Part shown: positions 24,421 to 33,661 of the stretch, piece by piece
Layout of the letters: each line of letters starts with the position of its first letter
Numbering within the stretch: the stretch's first letter is position 1
Source: Halorientalis sp. LT38
GTDB lineage: Archaea > Halobacteriota > Halobacteria > Halobacteriales > Haloarculaceae
Direction of reading: 5' to 3'
DNA: 64,000 nt
Assembly: GCF_037031225.1 (NCBI RefSeq)
Contig: NZ_JAYEZN010000001.1
Coordinates: 682,001-746,000, forward strand
Made by a program: the position numbers and the translations under genes
Notes under the pieces: generated by a model
Database searches by the model: none
The model's input: only the letters and a program-made list of their open reading frames with translations
Told to the model about the DNA's origin: nothing

Positions 24421-27110
24421 TCCCCCGCAGAGGCGTCCGAGACGGCCGCCAGCGTGGCCGACCCCGCGTCCTCCCGTGTCACCGTCGACCGGTTGGTCGT
24501 CGCGTCCTTCCTGACCGTCACGAGGTGCTCCGCCGCGCCGACGAGTTCCTCGTCGTGGCTGACGACCACGATCTGTTCGACGCCCAGTTCCCGCATGTGA
24601 TCGACCAGTTCGACCAGCCGCGAGACGTGCCCGGAGTCCAGGAACACGGTCGGTTCGTCCAGGATCAGGGGCGGCAGCGGCGCCGACCCCTCGATCCCCT
24701 CGGCCAGCAGCCGATAGATGGCACACCGCAGGCTGAGGTTGAACAGCGCCCGCTCACCGCCCGAGAGCTGCTCGGGATCGAGCGCCTGGCCGTCCTTCTG
24801 GTAGACCGTGAGTTCGTACTCCCCGTCGAGTTCGATCCGGGAGTAGGAATCGTTGCCGTAGACCAGATCGAACGTCTCGTTGAGCATCCGTTCGAGGCTC
24901 TCGACGTTGCGCTGGCGCAGTTCCGCCCGCAAGCCCCCGTACATCTCCTGGAGCCGCTCGGTCTCGTCGTACAGCGAGTCGAGCCGATCGACGGTCGCTT
25001 CGAGGTCGTCGTAGCGCTCCCGGAGTTCCTCGAGTGCCTCGATCTCCGTTTTGACGCCGCCGATCTCGTCGAGCAGGTCGTCGCGCTCCGCTCTGAGTTC
25101 CTCCAGTTTCGGGTCGACCTTCTCGATGTACTCGACGGCGCGCTCGCGCTGCTCGCGGGCCTGTTCGACCGCCGACTCGTCGAATTGCTCTCTGAGTTCG
25201 TCGCGCTGGTCGCGCTTGTCCGCCAGCCGATCGCGGCGCTCGTCGTTCAACTCGGCCCTGTTCGAGCGCTGCTCGCGCAGGCGCTCGATCTCCTCCTCGT
25301 GGTCGGCAACCTGCTCGAACGTCTCCCGGACGGCCGCCAGACGGTCCAGCCGCTCCGAGATCGCCGCCCGCTCCTCGTTGCACTCGGCGACGGCCTCGCG
25401 TTTCTCTTCGGCCGCCTCTTCGGCCTCCTCTGCTGCCTCACGGTCCGCCTCGGCCTCGGCCTCGAGTTCCTCCGCCGCCTCGCGCAACTGTTCGATCTGC
25501 TCGACCGTCTCGTCGAGTCCGTCTTCCCGCTCTGTGACGAGCTGCCGGACGTTCTCGAGGTCGTTTTCGAGGTTCCGAATCTCGTTCTCCCGGTCGACCA
25601 GATCGCTCGCCGCCTCGACCTCGTCTTCGAGCCGTTCGCGACGCTGCCGGACCGAGACGAGTTCGTCCTGCAGGTCGTCGATCCGCTCGCGGTGGTCCTC
25701 GATCGACTCGACGTGCGGCGAGTCCTCGACCGGCTGGCCGCATTCGGGACACTTCCCCGCGTCGAGGAGCTCCTCGGCCTCTTCGAGCCGTTGCGCCGCA
25801 TTTTTCAGTTCGGTCTCCAGTTCCTTCTGGCGCTCGCGGGCCTCGTTCAGGTCGTCCGCGAGGTCGTCCCAGTGGTCGCCGGCCTCGCCGACGTCGACTG
25901 GCGCGTCCGCGAAGGCGTCGCGCTTCTGCTCGATGGCGGCTTCCAGCCGCTCGATCCGCTCGCGGCGCTCGGCGAGTTTCTCGCGCGTCTCCGCGAGTTC
26001 GCTCGCCCGCTCCTCGGCCGCCTCGCGTTTCTCTTCGGCCCGGGCGGTCTTCTCCTCGGCGGTCTCCCGGAGCGATTCGGCCTCGCTCGCGTGCTCACTG
26101 GCCGCGACCCGGTGGTCCTCGATGTCGTCGCGCAACGCTTCGTCTCGGTCTTCGAGGTCGGCGATGGTCTCGGTGATCGTCGCCTCGTCGGGGTCCTCGA
26201 GCGGCGACTCGGCGAGTAACTCGGCGCGGTCGTCCCGGATCTCCTCGATCCCGGTTTTTAGCTCACTGATCCGCTCGCCGAGTTCCTCGCGTTCGCGCTC
26301 GGTTTCCTCGATGGTCTCGGTCAGCGCCGCGATCTCCGAGTCGAGGGATTCGAGCCGGTCGCGTTTCGCCTCGTGGTCCTCGAGGATCGCCTCTGCATCG
26401 TCGCGGGTCGTCACGGCCTCCTCGCGGTTGTCTTCGAACCGTTCGATCTCGCCTTCGATTTCCTTGCGCTCGGTCTGGAGCGCGTTCAGCCGTCCGTGGA
26501 GGTCTTTCTCTTCCTTGCGTTCGATGTTGCTCGCGACCTCCTCGAGCAGTTCCCGCTTGCCGTCACGGACGTGTTTGACGCCCAGTCGGGCCTTGCTGGC
26601 GCGCTCGCGGTAGTCCTCCAGCTTCCCGAGCTGGAGCAGGTCGTCGATCATGTCCTGGCGCTCGGCGGGCGCGGCGTTGATCAACTTGTTTACCTCCCCC
26701 TGGCGGACGTACGCGCAGTTGACGAACGCTTCGTGGTCCATCCGGAGCAGTTCCGCGACGTGCCGGCGCACGTCGCGTGCGCCCTCGTAGGTGGCTTCCG
26801 GCGTCTCCAGCACGCACCGGGCCGTGGTCGCACGCTCGTCGGTGACCCGGACGCGGCGTTCGACGTGGAAGGAGCCGCCGCCGTGGGTGAACCACAGTTC
26901 GACGGTCGCGTCCTCCTCGCCGATCGTGACGACCTCGTCGAGCGTCTCGTCCAGCGCACGGGCTCCGTACAGCGCGAAGAAGCAGCCCTCGAGCAGCGAG
27001 GACTTCCCGCTCCCGTTCAGCCCGTGGATGACGGTGACGCCGCTGTCGAGTTCGAGGTCCGCGTCCCCGTAGCACTTGAAGTTCTCGAGCCGGACCCGCT
27101 CGAACTTCAT
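24417..27110 (-). CDS. rad50: DNA double-strand break repair ATPase Rad50
   Basis: 897 aa. N-terminal Walker [10 protein letters not shown] with FKCYGDADL, long coiled coils, the zinc hook [13 protein letters not shown] near residue 455, and a C-terminal half with signature [14 protein letters not shown] and Walker [12 protein letters not shown]. It forms the Mre11-Rad50 complex that detects and processes DNA ends. Its ATG overlaps the mre11 stop by 4 bp (ATGA), so the two are translationally coupled. Confidence 0.96.
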   Translation of the reverse strand: MKFERVRLENFKCYGDADLELDSGVTVIHGLNGSGKSSLLEGCFFALYGARALDETLDEVVTIGEEDATVELWFTHGGGSFHVERRVRVTDERATTARCVLETPEATYEGARDVRRHVAELLRMDHEAFVNCAYVRQGEVNKLINAAPAERQDMIDDLLQLGKLEDYRERASKARLGVKHVRDGKRELLEEVASNIERKEEKDLHGRLNALQTERKEIEGEIERFEDNREEAVTTRDDAEAILEDHEAKRDRLESLDSEIAALTETIEETEREREELGERISELKTGIEEIRDDRAELLAESPLEDPDEATITETIADLEDRDEALRDDIEDHRVAASEHASEAESLRETAEEKTARAEEKREAAEERASELAETREKLAERRERIERLEAAIEQKRDAFADAPVDVGEAGDHWDDLADDLNEARERQKELETELKNAAQRLEEAEELLDAGKCPECGQPVEDSPHVESIEDHRERIDDLQDELVSVRQRRERLEDEVEAASDLVDRENEIRNLENDLENVRQLVTEREDGLDETVEQIEQLREAAEELEAEAEADREAAEEAEEAAEEKREAVAECNEERAAISERLDRLAAVRETFEQVADHEEEIERLREQRSNRAELNDERRDRLADKRDQRDELREQFDESAVEQAREQRERAVEYIEKVDPKLEELRAERDDLLDEIGGVKTEIEALEELRERYDDLEATVDRLDSLYDETERLQEMYGGLRAELRQRNVESLERMLNETFDLVYGNDSYSRIELDGEYELTVYQKDGQALDPEQLSGGERALFNLSLRCAIYRLLAEGIEGSAPLPPLILDEPTVFLDSGHVSRLVELVDHMRELGVEQIVVVSHDEELVGAAEHLVTVRKDATTNRSTVTREDAGSATLAAVSDASAGD

Positions 27111-28429
27111 TCGAAATCACCCAGCGACGGCTGCCCGTAGGCGTCGGCCGACCCGGCTGCCCCCTCGGCAGCGCCGTCGGCGTCGTGACTCCCAGCGCCG
27201 TCGTCCGCTGCCGCCTCCCCGGCAGTCTCCCCTGTGGTCTCCTCGGTCACTTGCTCTGCAGGGGCCGGTTCCTCGTCTCCTGATCGGTCGGAGTCGGTCG
27301 CGTCGGCTGCGCCCTCGGTGGCACGGAACGTCCCGTCGTCCCCGTCCTCGAGCAGCTCCCGGACCCGGCGCTCGACCTCGTCCGTGACGTTCGAGTCGGC
27401 GGTCTTGCTGGCTCGCACCGTCTCGTCGACGTCGTGGGCGGCGCGGCTGAGCCCCATCTCGCGGATCCGCGCTTCGACCGCGTCGTCGGGGTCGGCGAAG
27501 TTCACGTCGACGTCGGCGGCGTCCGCGACCTCCCGGTGGTCGGTGACGCGCGTCACCAGCGCCCCCTCCTCGGCCGCGAACTCCTCGACGGTCGCCTGCG
27601 TGACCGGGTCGCCCTCGCCCTCGACGTGGACGATCACCACGGCGTCCTCGAGGTCGTGTTGCCCGACGCGTTCGCGGACGCGTTCGACCCCCTCGCCCTC
27701 GGCGAGTTCGACGTCGACGAAGACGAACTCGCGGGTCTGCAGTCCGCGCCGTCGGATCGACACCTGTCCGTCGAACTCGACGATGTTGTACCCGCGGTCG
27801 GCACGCTCGTCGGCGCTGGCCCGCTCGGTCGAACCGCAGTAGGTAACCCAGGCGTCCTCGATCTGAGCTTTCTGCGGTTTGTGGTTGTCCCCCAGGAGGA
27901 CGGCGTCGAAATCGACGGTCGACTCCTCGAGGAGCCGGTCGGTGTCCCAGTCGGCGTAGTCGAAGGGCTCGAACAGGCCGTGTGCGACCAGGGCGGCGTG
28001 GTCGGCGTCGTGGCTCGCGAAGTCGTAGTCGAGGTCCTCCCGCTGGGAGCGGGGGACGAAGTCCAGCCCGTAGAAGGCGGTGTCGCCGACGGTGACCGGG
28101 TCGTCGCCGAGACGGGTCGCAAGCCCGAGCGACTCGAAGAGGTCCAGCCACTGGGCGTCGCGTTTGGTCTCGTGGTTGCCGACGACGGCCAGGAAGGGCA
28201 CGTCGGCGGCCTCGAGGTCCCGTAACACCGAGAGCGTCCCCAGGATGTCGGGCAGGTTCGGCCGGCGGTCGTGAAACAGGTCGCCGGCGTGGACGACGGC
28301 CTCCGCGTCGCCGTCGACCGCGTCCTCGGCGACCCGGCGGAAGGCGTCGAGGAAGTCCTCGCGCCGCTCCGGCCGGTGGTACTGCCGGTAGCCGAGGTGG
28401 GTATCACCCGTATGTATCACCCGCGTCAT
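27107..28429 (-). CDS. mre11: DNA double-strand break repair nuclease Mre11
   Basis: 440 aa. Phosphoesterase motifs in order: [33 protein letters not shown] and LLGDNHKPQ. The C-terminal ~100 residues are an acidic, low-complexity tail ending [11 protein letters not shown], which probably contacts Rad50. The ATG at 28429 starts [14 protein letters not shown]; the open frame reaches 28447. It overlaps the upstream hypothetical gene by 26 bp and rad50 by 4 bp, so the three form one operon. Confidence 0.95.
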   Translation of the reverse strand: MTRVIHTGDTHLGYRQYHRPERREDFLDAFRRVAEDAVDGDAEAVVHAGDLFHDRRPNLPDILGTLSVLRDLEAADVPFLAVVGNHETKRDAQWLDLFESLGLATRLGDDPVTVGDTAFYGLDFVPRSQREDLDYDFASHDADHAALVAHGLFEPFDYADWDTDRLLEESTVDFDAVLLGDNHKPQKAQIEDAWVTYCGSTERASADERADRGYNIVEFDGQVSIRRRGLQTREFVFVDVELAEGEGVERVRERVGQHDLEDAVVIVHVEGEGDPVTQATVEEFAAEEGALVTRVTDHREVADAADVDVNFADPDDAVEARIREMGLSRAAHDVDETVRASKTADSNVTDEVERRVRELLEDGDDGTFRATEGAADATDSDRSGDEEPAPAEQVTEETTGETAGEAAADDGAGSHDADGAAEGAAGSADAYGQPSLGDFE

Positions 28430-28805
28430 GTTCCACCCCTTGGACACCGCCCCCTAAAGTGGTTCCGCGAGCGCGGTGAAACTGGTCACCTCTGGCAGCC
28501 TCCCGGAACGCCGCGAGCGCTTCGCTCGCGTTCCGGCCTCGCCTCGCCGCCGCGTGATCGCCGGCCGCTTCGGCGGTTTCGATGGCCTCCTCGAGCGAAG
28601 CGAGTCGGTCGGCGTCGAGGAAGGCGACGGCCGCCTCGACGGACTCGACGGCCGCGTCCGCCTCGTCGACGACGGACCGATACTCGCTCGCATCGGCGAA
28701 CCACCCGCCGTCGGCGCTCGGGGCGTCGGTCGTTCGATGCGCCAGCCGAGTCAGCGCCTGCTTGACCGTTTGCGTATCGGGCACGGGCGTCGATGGGCCC
28801 GCCAT
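28404..28805 (-). CDS. Hypothetical helical protein, first gene of the mre11-rad50 operon
   Basis: 133 aa, mostly alanine-rich helix (DEADAAVESVEAAVAFLDADRLASLEEAIETAEAAGDHAAARRGR). It overlaps the mre11 start by 26 bp, which ties it to the operon. The codons near 28500-28535 contain a strong GAGCG-ctt-CGCTC palindrome flanked by GGAACG/CGTTCC, unusual inside a coding region. I do not recognise a named family. A link to end repair rests only on position. Confidence 0.6.
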   Translation of the reverse strand: MAGPSTPVPDTQTVKQALTRLAHRTTDAPSADGGWFADASEYRSVVDEADAAVESVEAAVAFLDADRLASLEEAIETAEAAGDHAAARRGRNASEALAAFREAARGDQFHRARGTTLGGGVQGVEHDAGDTYG

Positions 28806-28871
28806 CGCACTTGAACGTCCGGGTCGAGCGAGCCAGCGGATCGACGCGGATCGAGCGAGAAAACCGCCGGG

Positions 28872-29144
28872 TCAGCGGGCCTCGTCGATGTTCAGCGTGT
28901 AGATGCGCTTGCGCGCGTCGGAGAAGGAAAAGCGCGACTCGACGGCACCGACTTCTTCGAGGCGGTTCAACCCGTAGCGGACCGTCCGGGGCGGCAGCAG
29001 CGTCTCTTCGGCCAGCTGGCTCTGGGTCAACGTATCGTTGTACTCCAGGGTCTTGGCGACCAGCTTCGCGCTGGGCGGGAGGTCGCGCACCGCGTCCCAG
29101 TCGCCGCCGTCGGCGTCCGATCCAGCGGACTCTGAGGCACTCAT
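28872..29144 (-). CDS. MarR-like winged-helix protein
   Basis: 90 aa from ATG 29144. A Ser/Asp-rich leader is followed by a clear wHTH: LPPSAKLVAKTLEYNDTLTQSQLAEETLLPPRTVRYGLNRLEEVGAVESRFSFSDARKRIYTL. Haloarchaeal relatives are annotated as MarR-type regulators. A TATA (TAATAATATT) sits 30 nt upstream. It is divergent from the PAN ATPase, so it might control that promoter or its own. Confidence 0.75.
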   Translation of the reverse strand: MSASESAGSDADGGDWDAVRDLPPSAKLVAKTLEYNDTLTQSQLAEETLLPPRTVRYGLNRLEEVGAVESRFSFSDARKRIYTLNIDEAR

Positions 29145-29170
29145 CGTACCCCCACCTATCGCATACAGTC

Positions 29171-29180
29171 TAATAATATT
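29171..29180 (-). promoter_or_regulatory. TATA element of the MarR-like gene
   Basis: AATATTATTA on the minus strand, about 30 nt before the ATG at 29144, the most A/T-rich stretch in the 156 bp divergent spacer. Confidence 0.5.
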
Positions 29181-29270
29181 TCTCATTCAGATTTATTCTC
29201 TTCAGTAATCTCCCGGGCGCCGAATCGCAAGCCGTCGCGCCCCGTTTGGCGCTTGTGTCGACCCGAAGTC

Positions 29271-29278
29271 TCTTATTA
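29271..29278 (+). promoter_or_regulatory. TATA element of the PAN gene
   Basis: TCTTATTA is centred about 26 nt before the ATG at 29301 and implies a leaderless mRNA. Confidence 0.5.
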
Positions 29279-29300
29279 GTCCATCCCCAATCCGTTGGTA

Positions 29301-30515
29301 ATGACTGACACCGTCGACGACGTCGAGCTGCCTTACGACGAGGACGCTTCTCAGCAGGAGAAGATCAACGCCCTCCAGGAGCAACTCGAGGTCCTCGAGG
29401 CCCAGAACGAGGAGATGCGGGACAAGCTGCTGGACGCCAACGCGGAGAACAACAAGTACCAGCAGAAGCTCGAACGGCTCACCCACGAGAACAAGAAGCT
29501 CAAGCAGTCCCCGCTGTTCGTCGCGACGGTGCAGGAACTCACGGGCGAAGGGGTCATCATCAAACAGCACGGGAACAACCAGGAGGCCCTGACCGAGGTC
29601 ACCGACGAGATGCGCGAGGACCTCGAACCCGACAGCCGGGTCGCGGTCAACAACTCCCTCTCCATCGTGAAGTCGCTTGACGACGAGACGGACGTTCGCG
29701 CCCGCGTGATGCAGGTCGACAAGAGCCCCGAGGTCACCTACCAGGACATCGGCGGCATCGAGGAGCAGATGGAGGAGGTCCGCGAGACGGTCGAGATGCC
29801 CCTCGAGAACCCCGGGATGTTCGAGGACGTCGGCATCGACCCGCCCAGCGGCGTGCTCCTGCACGGCCCGCCCGGCACCGGGAAGACGATGCTCGCCAAG
29901 GCCGTCGCGAACCAGACCGACGCCACCTTCATCAAGATGGCCGGCTCGGAACTGGTCCACAAGTTCATCGGCGAGGGCGCGAAACTCGTCCGCGACCTGT
30001 TCGACCTGGCCCGCCAGGAAGAGCCCGCCGTCGTGTTCATCGACGAGATCGACGCCATCGCGGCCAAGCGCACCGAATCGAAGACCTCCGGCGACGCGGA
30101 GGTCCAGCGGACGATGATGCAACTGCTCTCGGAGATGGACGGCTTCGAGGATCGCGGTGAGATCCGGATCATCGCCGCCACCAACCGCTTCGACATGCTC
30201 GACCGCGCCATCCTCCGCCCCGGCCGGTTCGACCGCCTCATCGAGGTGCCCAAGCCGGACGTCGAGGGCCGCGAGCAGATCTTCCAGATCCACACCCGCG
30301 ACATGAACGTCGCCGACGACGTCAACTGGCGGGCCCTCGCCGAGATGGCCGACGACTCCTCGGGCGCGGACGTGAAGGCCATCTGCACCGAGGCCGGGAT
30401 GTTCGCCATCCGCGACGACCGGACGGCGGTCGGCATGGAGGACTTCGAGAACGCCTGGGAGAAGATCCAGAAGGAAGACGACGCCGACGAGGACGTCTCG
30501 AAGACGTTCGCGTAG
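29301..30515 (+). CDS. pan: Proteasome-activating nucleotidase PAN (AAA ATPase)
   Basis: 404 aa. N-terminal coiled coil (about 18-65), OB domain (PLFVATVQELTGEGVIIKQHGNN), then the AAA module with Walker A GPPGTGKT, Walker B VVFIDEIDAI, the SRH region (IIAATNRFDMLDRAILRPGRFD) and pore-loop residues. It unfolds substrates for the 20S proteasome. The extreme C-terminus is KTFA, not the usual HbYX with penultimate Tyr, so docking to the alpha ring may differ. The ATG at 29301 is preferred over an in-frame TTG at 29295. Confidence 0.95.
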   Translation: MTDTVDDVELPYDEDASQQEKINALQEQLEVLEAQNEEMRDKLLDANAENNKYQQKLERLTHENKKLKQSPLFVATVQELTGEGVIIKQHGNNQEALTEVTDEMREDLEPDSRVAVNNSLSIVKSLDDETDVRARVMQVDKSPEVTYQDIGGIEEQMEEVRETVEMPLENPGMFEDVGIDPPSGVLLHGPPGTGKTMLAKAVANQTDATFIKMAGSELVHKFIGEGAKLVRDLFDLARQEEPAVVFIDEIDAIAAKRTESKTSGDAEVQRTMMQLLSEMDGFEDRGEIRIIAATNRFDMLDRAILRPGRFDRLIEVPKPDVEGREQIFQIHTRDMNVADDVNWRALAEMADDSSGADVKAICTEAGMFAIRDDRTAVGMEDFENAWEKIQKEDDADEDVSKTFA

Positions 30516-30537
30516 TCCCGGTCGCTCGACCCCGTTC

Positions 30538-31719
30538 TCAGTACGTCTGTGGCGGCTGTTCGAGAATCTCGAAGATTTCTTTCGCCCGGTACTCCTTGTT
30601 GCGATCCTTCCCGGTCACTTCTTCCAGGACCCCGTCGTCTTCGAGCGAAGCGATCGCGCGGCTGGCCGTCGACTGCTCCACGTCGAATCGCTCTGCGACC
30701 GTCGCAGTGGTCACGTATGGCTGTTCGAAAAGCGAGCACGCGAGCCGATTCTTCGTGTACTGAACGCCGCCGTAGGTGTCGTCGTAGCGACGGCGCAAGT
30801 CGTCGAGGGCCAGCGTCCGGGAGACCGACTCTTCGGCCTGTCGGGCGACACCGTCGACGAAAAAGGACAGCCAGGATTCCCACGCACCGTCCGACCGAAC
30901 GGCGTTCATCCTGTCGACGTACGTCGCCTTGTTTCGGTTGAAGTACTCGCTGAGGTAGAGATTCGGACGTTCGAGGAGCCCGGCGTCGTACAACTGGAGT
31001 GTTATCAGGAGCCGACCGAGTCGTCCGTTCCCGTCGCCGTACGGGTGGATCGTCTCGAACTGGTAGTGAAAGAGGGCGATGTCGACGAGCGGGTGGTAGC
31101 TACCACCCGTTCGGTAGTACGTCAACAGTGCGTCCATCAGCCCGTCGACGACTCCGGGGACGGGCGGGAGGAAGTCGCCGAGGTGGTTCGGCGTGGTCTT
31201 GTACGCGCCGATCGTGTCGGTCTCGACGCGGTCGCCGGAGACCCCCGTCAGCAGTACCTCGTGGAGATCGTGGAGCAGTTCGACCGTGATTTCACCGCCG
31301 TCGTCGAGGATTTCGATCCCGTCTTCGACCGCGCGCTCGTAATTCAGCACTTCCGTCGTGTCTTTCGTGTCGGCGACAGCCGATTCCGGCGTGCCGTCGG
31401 CGTCATCGCCAGTCGCCGTCAGACTCCGCGTTTCGAGGCTGTAGAGCGCGTTGTAGTCGACGTCCGCACCCTCGATCTCGGCGGATTCCATCGCTTCTTT
31501 CCTGAGCAACGAGGTGTAGAGGACCGGGGGGAAGTCGAGTTCGAGGCTGATCCCTCCCAGTTTTCCGAGCCAGAACGTGGCCTCGGCGAGCCTGTCGTAG
31601 AACGGCGCGTCCAGATCGAGACCACCGGACGGTGGCAGCGGGTCGGGCCTGTAATATGACTCCCGACCGTACGAAACGAGATCACCGGGAGCGGTCTCAG
31701 TTAATTCTGGCTCGCGCAT
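30538..31719 (-). CDS. Fic-family AMP-transferase with N-terminal inhibitory motif and C-terminal HTH
   Basis: 393 aa. The Fic core motif HPYGDGNGRLGR (about 225-236, canonical HPFxDGNGRxxR with F to Y) is complete, including the catalytic His. SAEIEG at residues 79-84 fits the alpha-inhibitory motif (S/T)xxxE(G/N), with E83 predicted to block ATP. The C-terminal part (VTTATVAERFDVEQSTASRAIASLEDDGVLEE) is a winged helix. Fic enzymes transfer AMP to target proteins; here targets are unknown. It is convergent with PAN. Upstream DNA is less G+C-rich. Confidence 0.85.
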   Translation of the reverse strand: MREPELTETAPGDLVSYGRESYYRPDPLPPSGGLDLDAPFYDRLAEATFWLGKLGGISLELDFPPVLYTSLLRKEAMESAEIEGADVDYNALYSLETRSLTATGDDADGTPESAVADTKDTTEVLNYERAVEDGIEILDDGGEITVELLHDLHEVLLTGVSGDRVETDTIGAYKTTPNHLGDFLPPVPGVVDGLMDALLTYYRTGGSYHPLVDIALFHYQFETIHPYGDGNGRLGRLLITLQLYDAGLLERPNLYLSEYFNRNKATYVDRMNAVRSDGAWESWLSFFVDGVARQAEESVSRTLALDDLRRRYDDTYGGVQYTKNRLACSLFEQPYVTTATVAERFDVEQSTASRAIASLEDDGVLEEVTGKDRNKEYRAKEIFEILEQPPQTY

Positions 31720-31889
31720 GCACGTACCTACCGTACTTCCCCCTCATGTATGAATTTGTTGCCACCGAATGCAAACAGAGGCTCGAAATACAGTCTGTAT
31801 CTGCATCGTATCGGATGTGATGCAACCGAGAGGATGCGTGGTATGCCTGCGACAGACGACGAAAACAACTGATCAGCGCGTCGGTCCAG
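31720..31889. other. Lower-G+C spacer upstream of the Fic gene
   Basis: 170 bp of unusually mixed composition. It holds a minus-strand A/T element AAATTCATAC near 31745-31755, the probable Fic promoter, and a perfect palindrome ATACAG-t-CTGTAT at 31788-31800, about 70 nt from the Fic start, which could be an operator. No coding frame is supported. Confidence 0.4.
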
Positions 31890-32027
31890 CTACAGCAGGT
31901 AGAAGATCAGGAACGGTACGAGAAAGAGCAGGAGCGTCATCACGAGCAGGATGATCCCGTAGCCGGCGATCGTCCCACCGACGGTGAACCACGACGGGTG
32001 ATCGAACTTCTCGACGAGGTCTGACAT
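31890..32027 (-). CDS. Small single-pass membrane protein (45 aa)
   Basis: It reads MSDLVEKFDHPSWFTVGG followed by one long hydrophobic helix to the end (TIAGYGIILLVMTLLLFLVPFL, then IFYLL). A TATA lies 27 nt before the ATG. The start motif FDHPSWFTVG looks conserved in haloarchaea from memory, but I know no name. Function may be membrane-complex accessory; this is a guess. Confidence 0.7.
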   Translation of the reverse strand: MSDLVEKFDHPSWFTVGGTIAGYGIILLVMTLLLFLVPFLIFYLL

Positions 32028-32049
32028 TGTGGAACGATTCGGCCCGCGG

Positions 32050-32057
32050 AATTTAGT
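32050..32057 (-). promoter_or_regulatory. TATA element of the 45-aa membrane protein gene
   Basis: ACTAAATT on the minus strand is centred 27 nt before the ATG at 32027, a leaderless position. Confidence 0.5.
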
Positions 32058-32071
32058 TCTACCGACTCGGT

Positions 32072-32269
32072 TCAGGCGAGGATCTCGGCGATCCGGCGAG
32101 GTTCGCCAGACAGCGCCGGGTCTTCGGCGACGATCTGGAGGACCTCGTGATCGGTGACGTCGGGGTAGGACTTGCCGATGGCATCCTCGATGAGGGCCTT
32201 CTCGAGTCGGAACTCGGTGCCCTCGTAGACCACGTCGACGCCCTGTTCGTCGAAGGAAAGAGCCGTCAT
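32072..32269 (-). CDS. DUF5800-family protein
   Basis: 65 aa; MTALSFDEQGVDVVYEGTEF and SYPDVTDHEVLQIVAEDPALSGEPRRI match the haloarchaeal DUF5800 family as I remember it. It is a small, acidic, soluble protein with no known role. It starts 120 bp from the divergent bactofilin-like gene and precedes the small membrane-protein gene on the same strand. Confidence 0.8.
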   Translation of the reverse strand: MTALSFDEQGVDVVYEGTEFRLEKALIEDAIGKSYPDVTDHEVLQIVAEDPALSGEPRRIAEILA

Positions 32270-32389
32270 GCCCGGGCGGTACGCCGTCGGCGCTCAAAAA
32301 CTGCGCGATGTAACTGCGCTCGCGGCCGCGTCAGACGGGCGTCAGACGTCGCCCCCGAGTTTAATAGCTGGGCCGACAGTTGTTCCGGT

Positions 32390-33622
32390 GTGCCGCTGCG
32401 CTCGGATCTCCTGGACGAACTGCAGATTCCCGACGGGACGACCGTCGAAGAGCACGACCTCGTGACGGACGGGGACGTGATCGTCGGCGGCCAGAGCACC
32501 GTCGAGTTCGGCGTCCGCGGGCACAACGTCATCGCGGGCGAGCGCGTGCGCTTCGGCGGCGACATCGAGGCCGAAGGCGACTGTCGGCTCGACATGTGGA
32601 GCGACGTGGCGGGCAACGTCCTCGTGGGCGAGAACGCCTACATCGGCGAGCGCGTCCACGTCGGCGGCCAGCTCATGGTCTCGGGCGACCTCGACATCGG
32701 CGACGAGGTCGACATCGAGGAGGGCTTCGAGGCCAACGGCTGGATCGTCATCCGCAACCCGATGCCGACCATCGTCTTCCTGTTCGTCTACCTCTCGCAC
32801 CTGCTTCGCTTCGGCGAGGAGGAGACCGCGAACGAGGTCGTCTCCGAGGTGCTCGGCGAGGACGGGTCGGCCCACGACCCGGTCCTCTTGCCCCGGAACA
32901 GCAACGTCAACGACGACGCCTGGCGCGTCTCGACGCCGGCCTCCATCGGCGACGACTGCCGGCTACACGGCAACGTCCGCGCCGAACGGCTGGCCGTGGG
33001 CGAGGACACCATCGTCTTCGGGAGCCTCCGCGCCAAATCCGACATCCACGTCGGCGAGGGCACGGAGATCAAGGGCGACGTGACCACCCGCGAGGGGACC
33101 GTCAGCGTCGACCGCGACGTGACCGTCTGGGGCGACATCGCCGCGACCGACGTGGCCCTGCACGAGGACGCCACCGTCGAGGGATCCATCCGTGCGCGCG
33201 GTGAGATGACGATGATCCAGTCGGACCCCGAAACTGGAGCGTCGGGGACCGAGGCGTCGGCGGACGAGGGATCGACCGCCGATGGGAGCGACGACGGCGA
33301 CGCGGCAGAGGAGGCGGTAGACGACGAGGACGAGTCGACCGCTGACGATGAGTCGGCCACTGACGAGGATACTGCCGCCGAGGAGACGGCCGAGGCGGCC
33401 GACGACGCGTCGGATTCGGACGCCGAGTCGGCCGACGACGGAGAGCGTGTGACTGTGTCCGGATCGGACGAGGCGTCCGATCCGGAGCGTGTGACTGCTG
33501 ACGACGATCCCGACGGAGAGCGTGTGACTGCATCCGAGGGAGACGCCGGGTCGGACGTCTCGTCCGACTCGGACGGCGACGACTACCGCGAGAACGGCCA
33601 CGAGGCCGGCGTCGTCGAGTAG
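32390..33622 (+). CDS. Bactofilin-like (polymer-forming cytoskeletal) protein with acidic repeat tail
   Basis: 410 aa with a GTG start at 32390, 27 nt after the TATA-like TTAATAG. Two stretches of right-handed beta-helix-like repeats (GDVIVGGQSTVEFGVRGHNVIAGERVRFGGDIEAEGDCRLDM..., and RLHGNVRAERLAVGEDTIVFGSLRAKSDIHVGEGTEIKGDV...) resemble bactofilins. A hydrophobic segment (PTIVFLFVYLSHLLRF, ~124-139) separates them. Residues ~278-410 are a very acidic, low-complexity tail with three copies of ERVT. The tail is probably disordered; a surface or cell-shape role is inferred. Confidence 0.7.
   Translation: MPLRSDLLDELQIPDGTTVEEHDLVTDGDVIVGGQSTVEFGVRGHNVIAGERVRFGGDIEAEGDCRLDMWSDVAGNVLVGENAYIGERVHVGGQLMVSGDLDIGDEVDIEEGFEANGWIVIRNPMPTIVFLFVYLSHLLRFGEEETANEVVSEVLGEDGSAHDPVLLPRNSNVNDDAWRVSTPASIGDDCRLHGNVRAERLAVGEDTIVFGSLRAKSDIHVGEGTEIKGDVTTREGTVSVDRDVTVWGDIAATDVALHEDATVEGSIRARGEMTMIQSDPETGASGTEASADEGSTADGSDDGDAAEEAVDDEDESTADDESATDEDTAAEETAEAADDASDSDAESADDGERVTVSGSDEASDPERVTADDDPDGERVTASEGDAGSDVSSDSDGDDYRENGHEAGVVE
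33443..33529 (+). repeat. Three copies of a 12-mer in the bactofilin-like tail
   Basis: GAGCGTGTGACT occurs at 33443, 33485 and 33518, each coding ERVT. The identical codons argue for recent duplication rather than selection on the protein alone. Confidence 0.7.
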
Positions 33623-33661
33623 ACCGAAAGCCCCTTCCACCCGTCTCGGGTATCTCGGGGC

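Noticed and set aside
24525-26219. 564-codon plus-strand frame inside rad50
   Set aside because: Rad50 is certain by its motifs; the plus-strand frame has the low-complexity Leu/Val/Arg bias of a G+C-rich antisense frame.
28500-28540. GAGCG/CGCTC palindrome within the gene before mre11 as another repeat element
   Set aside because: It is inside a coding frame with no spacing to a stop codon or T/A ends; kept only as a note in that gene.
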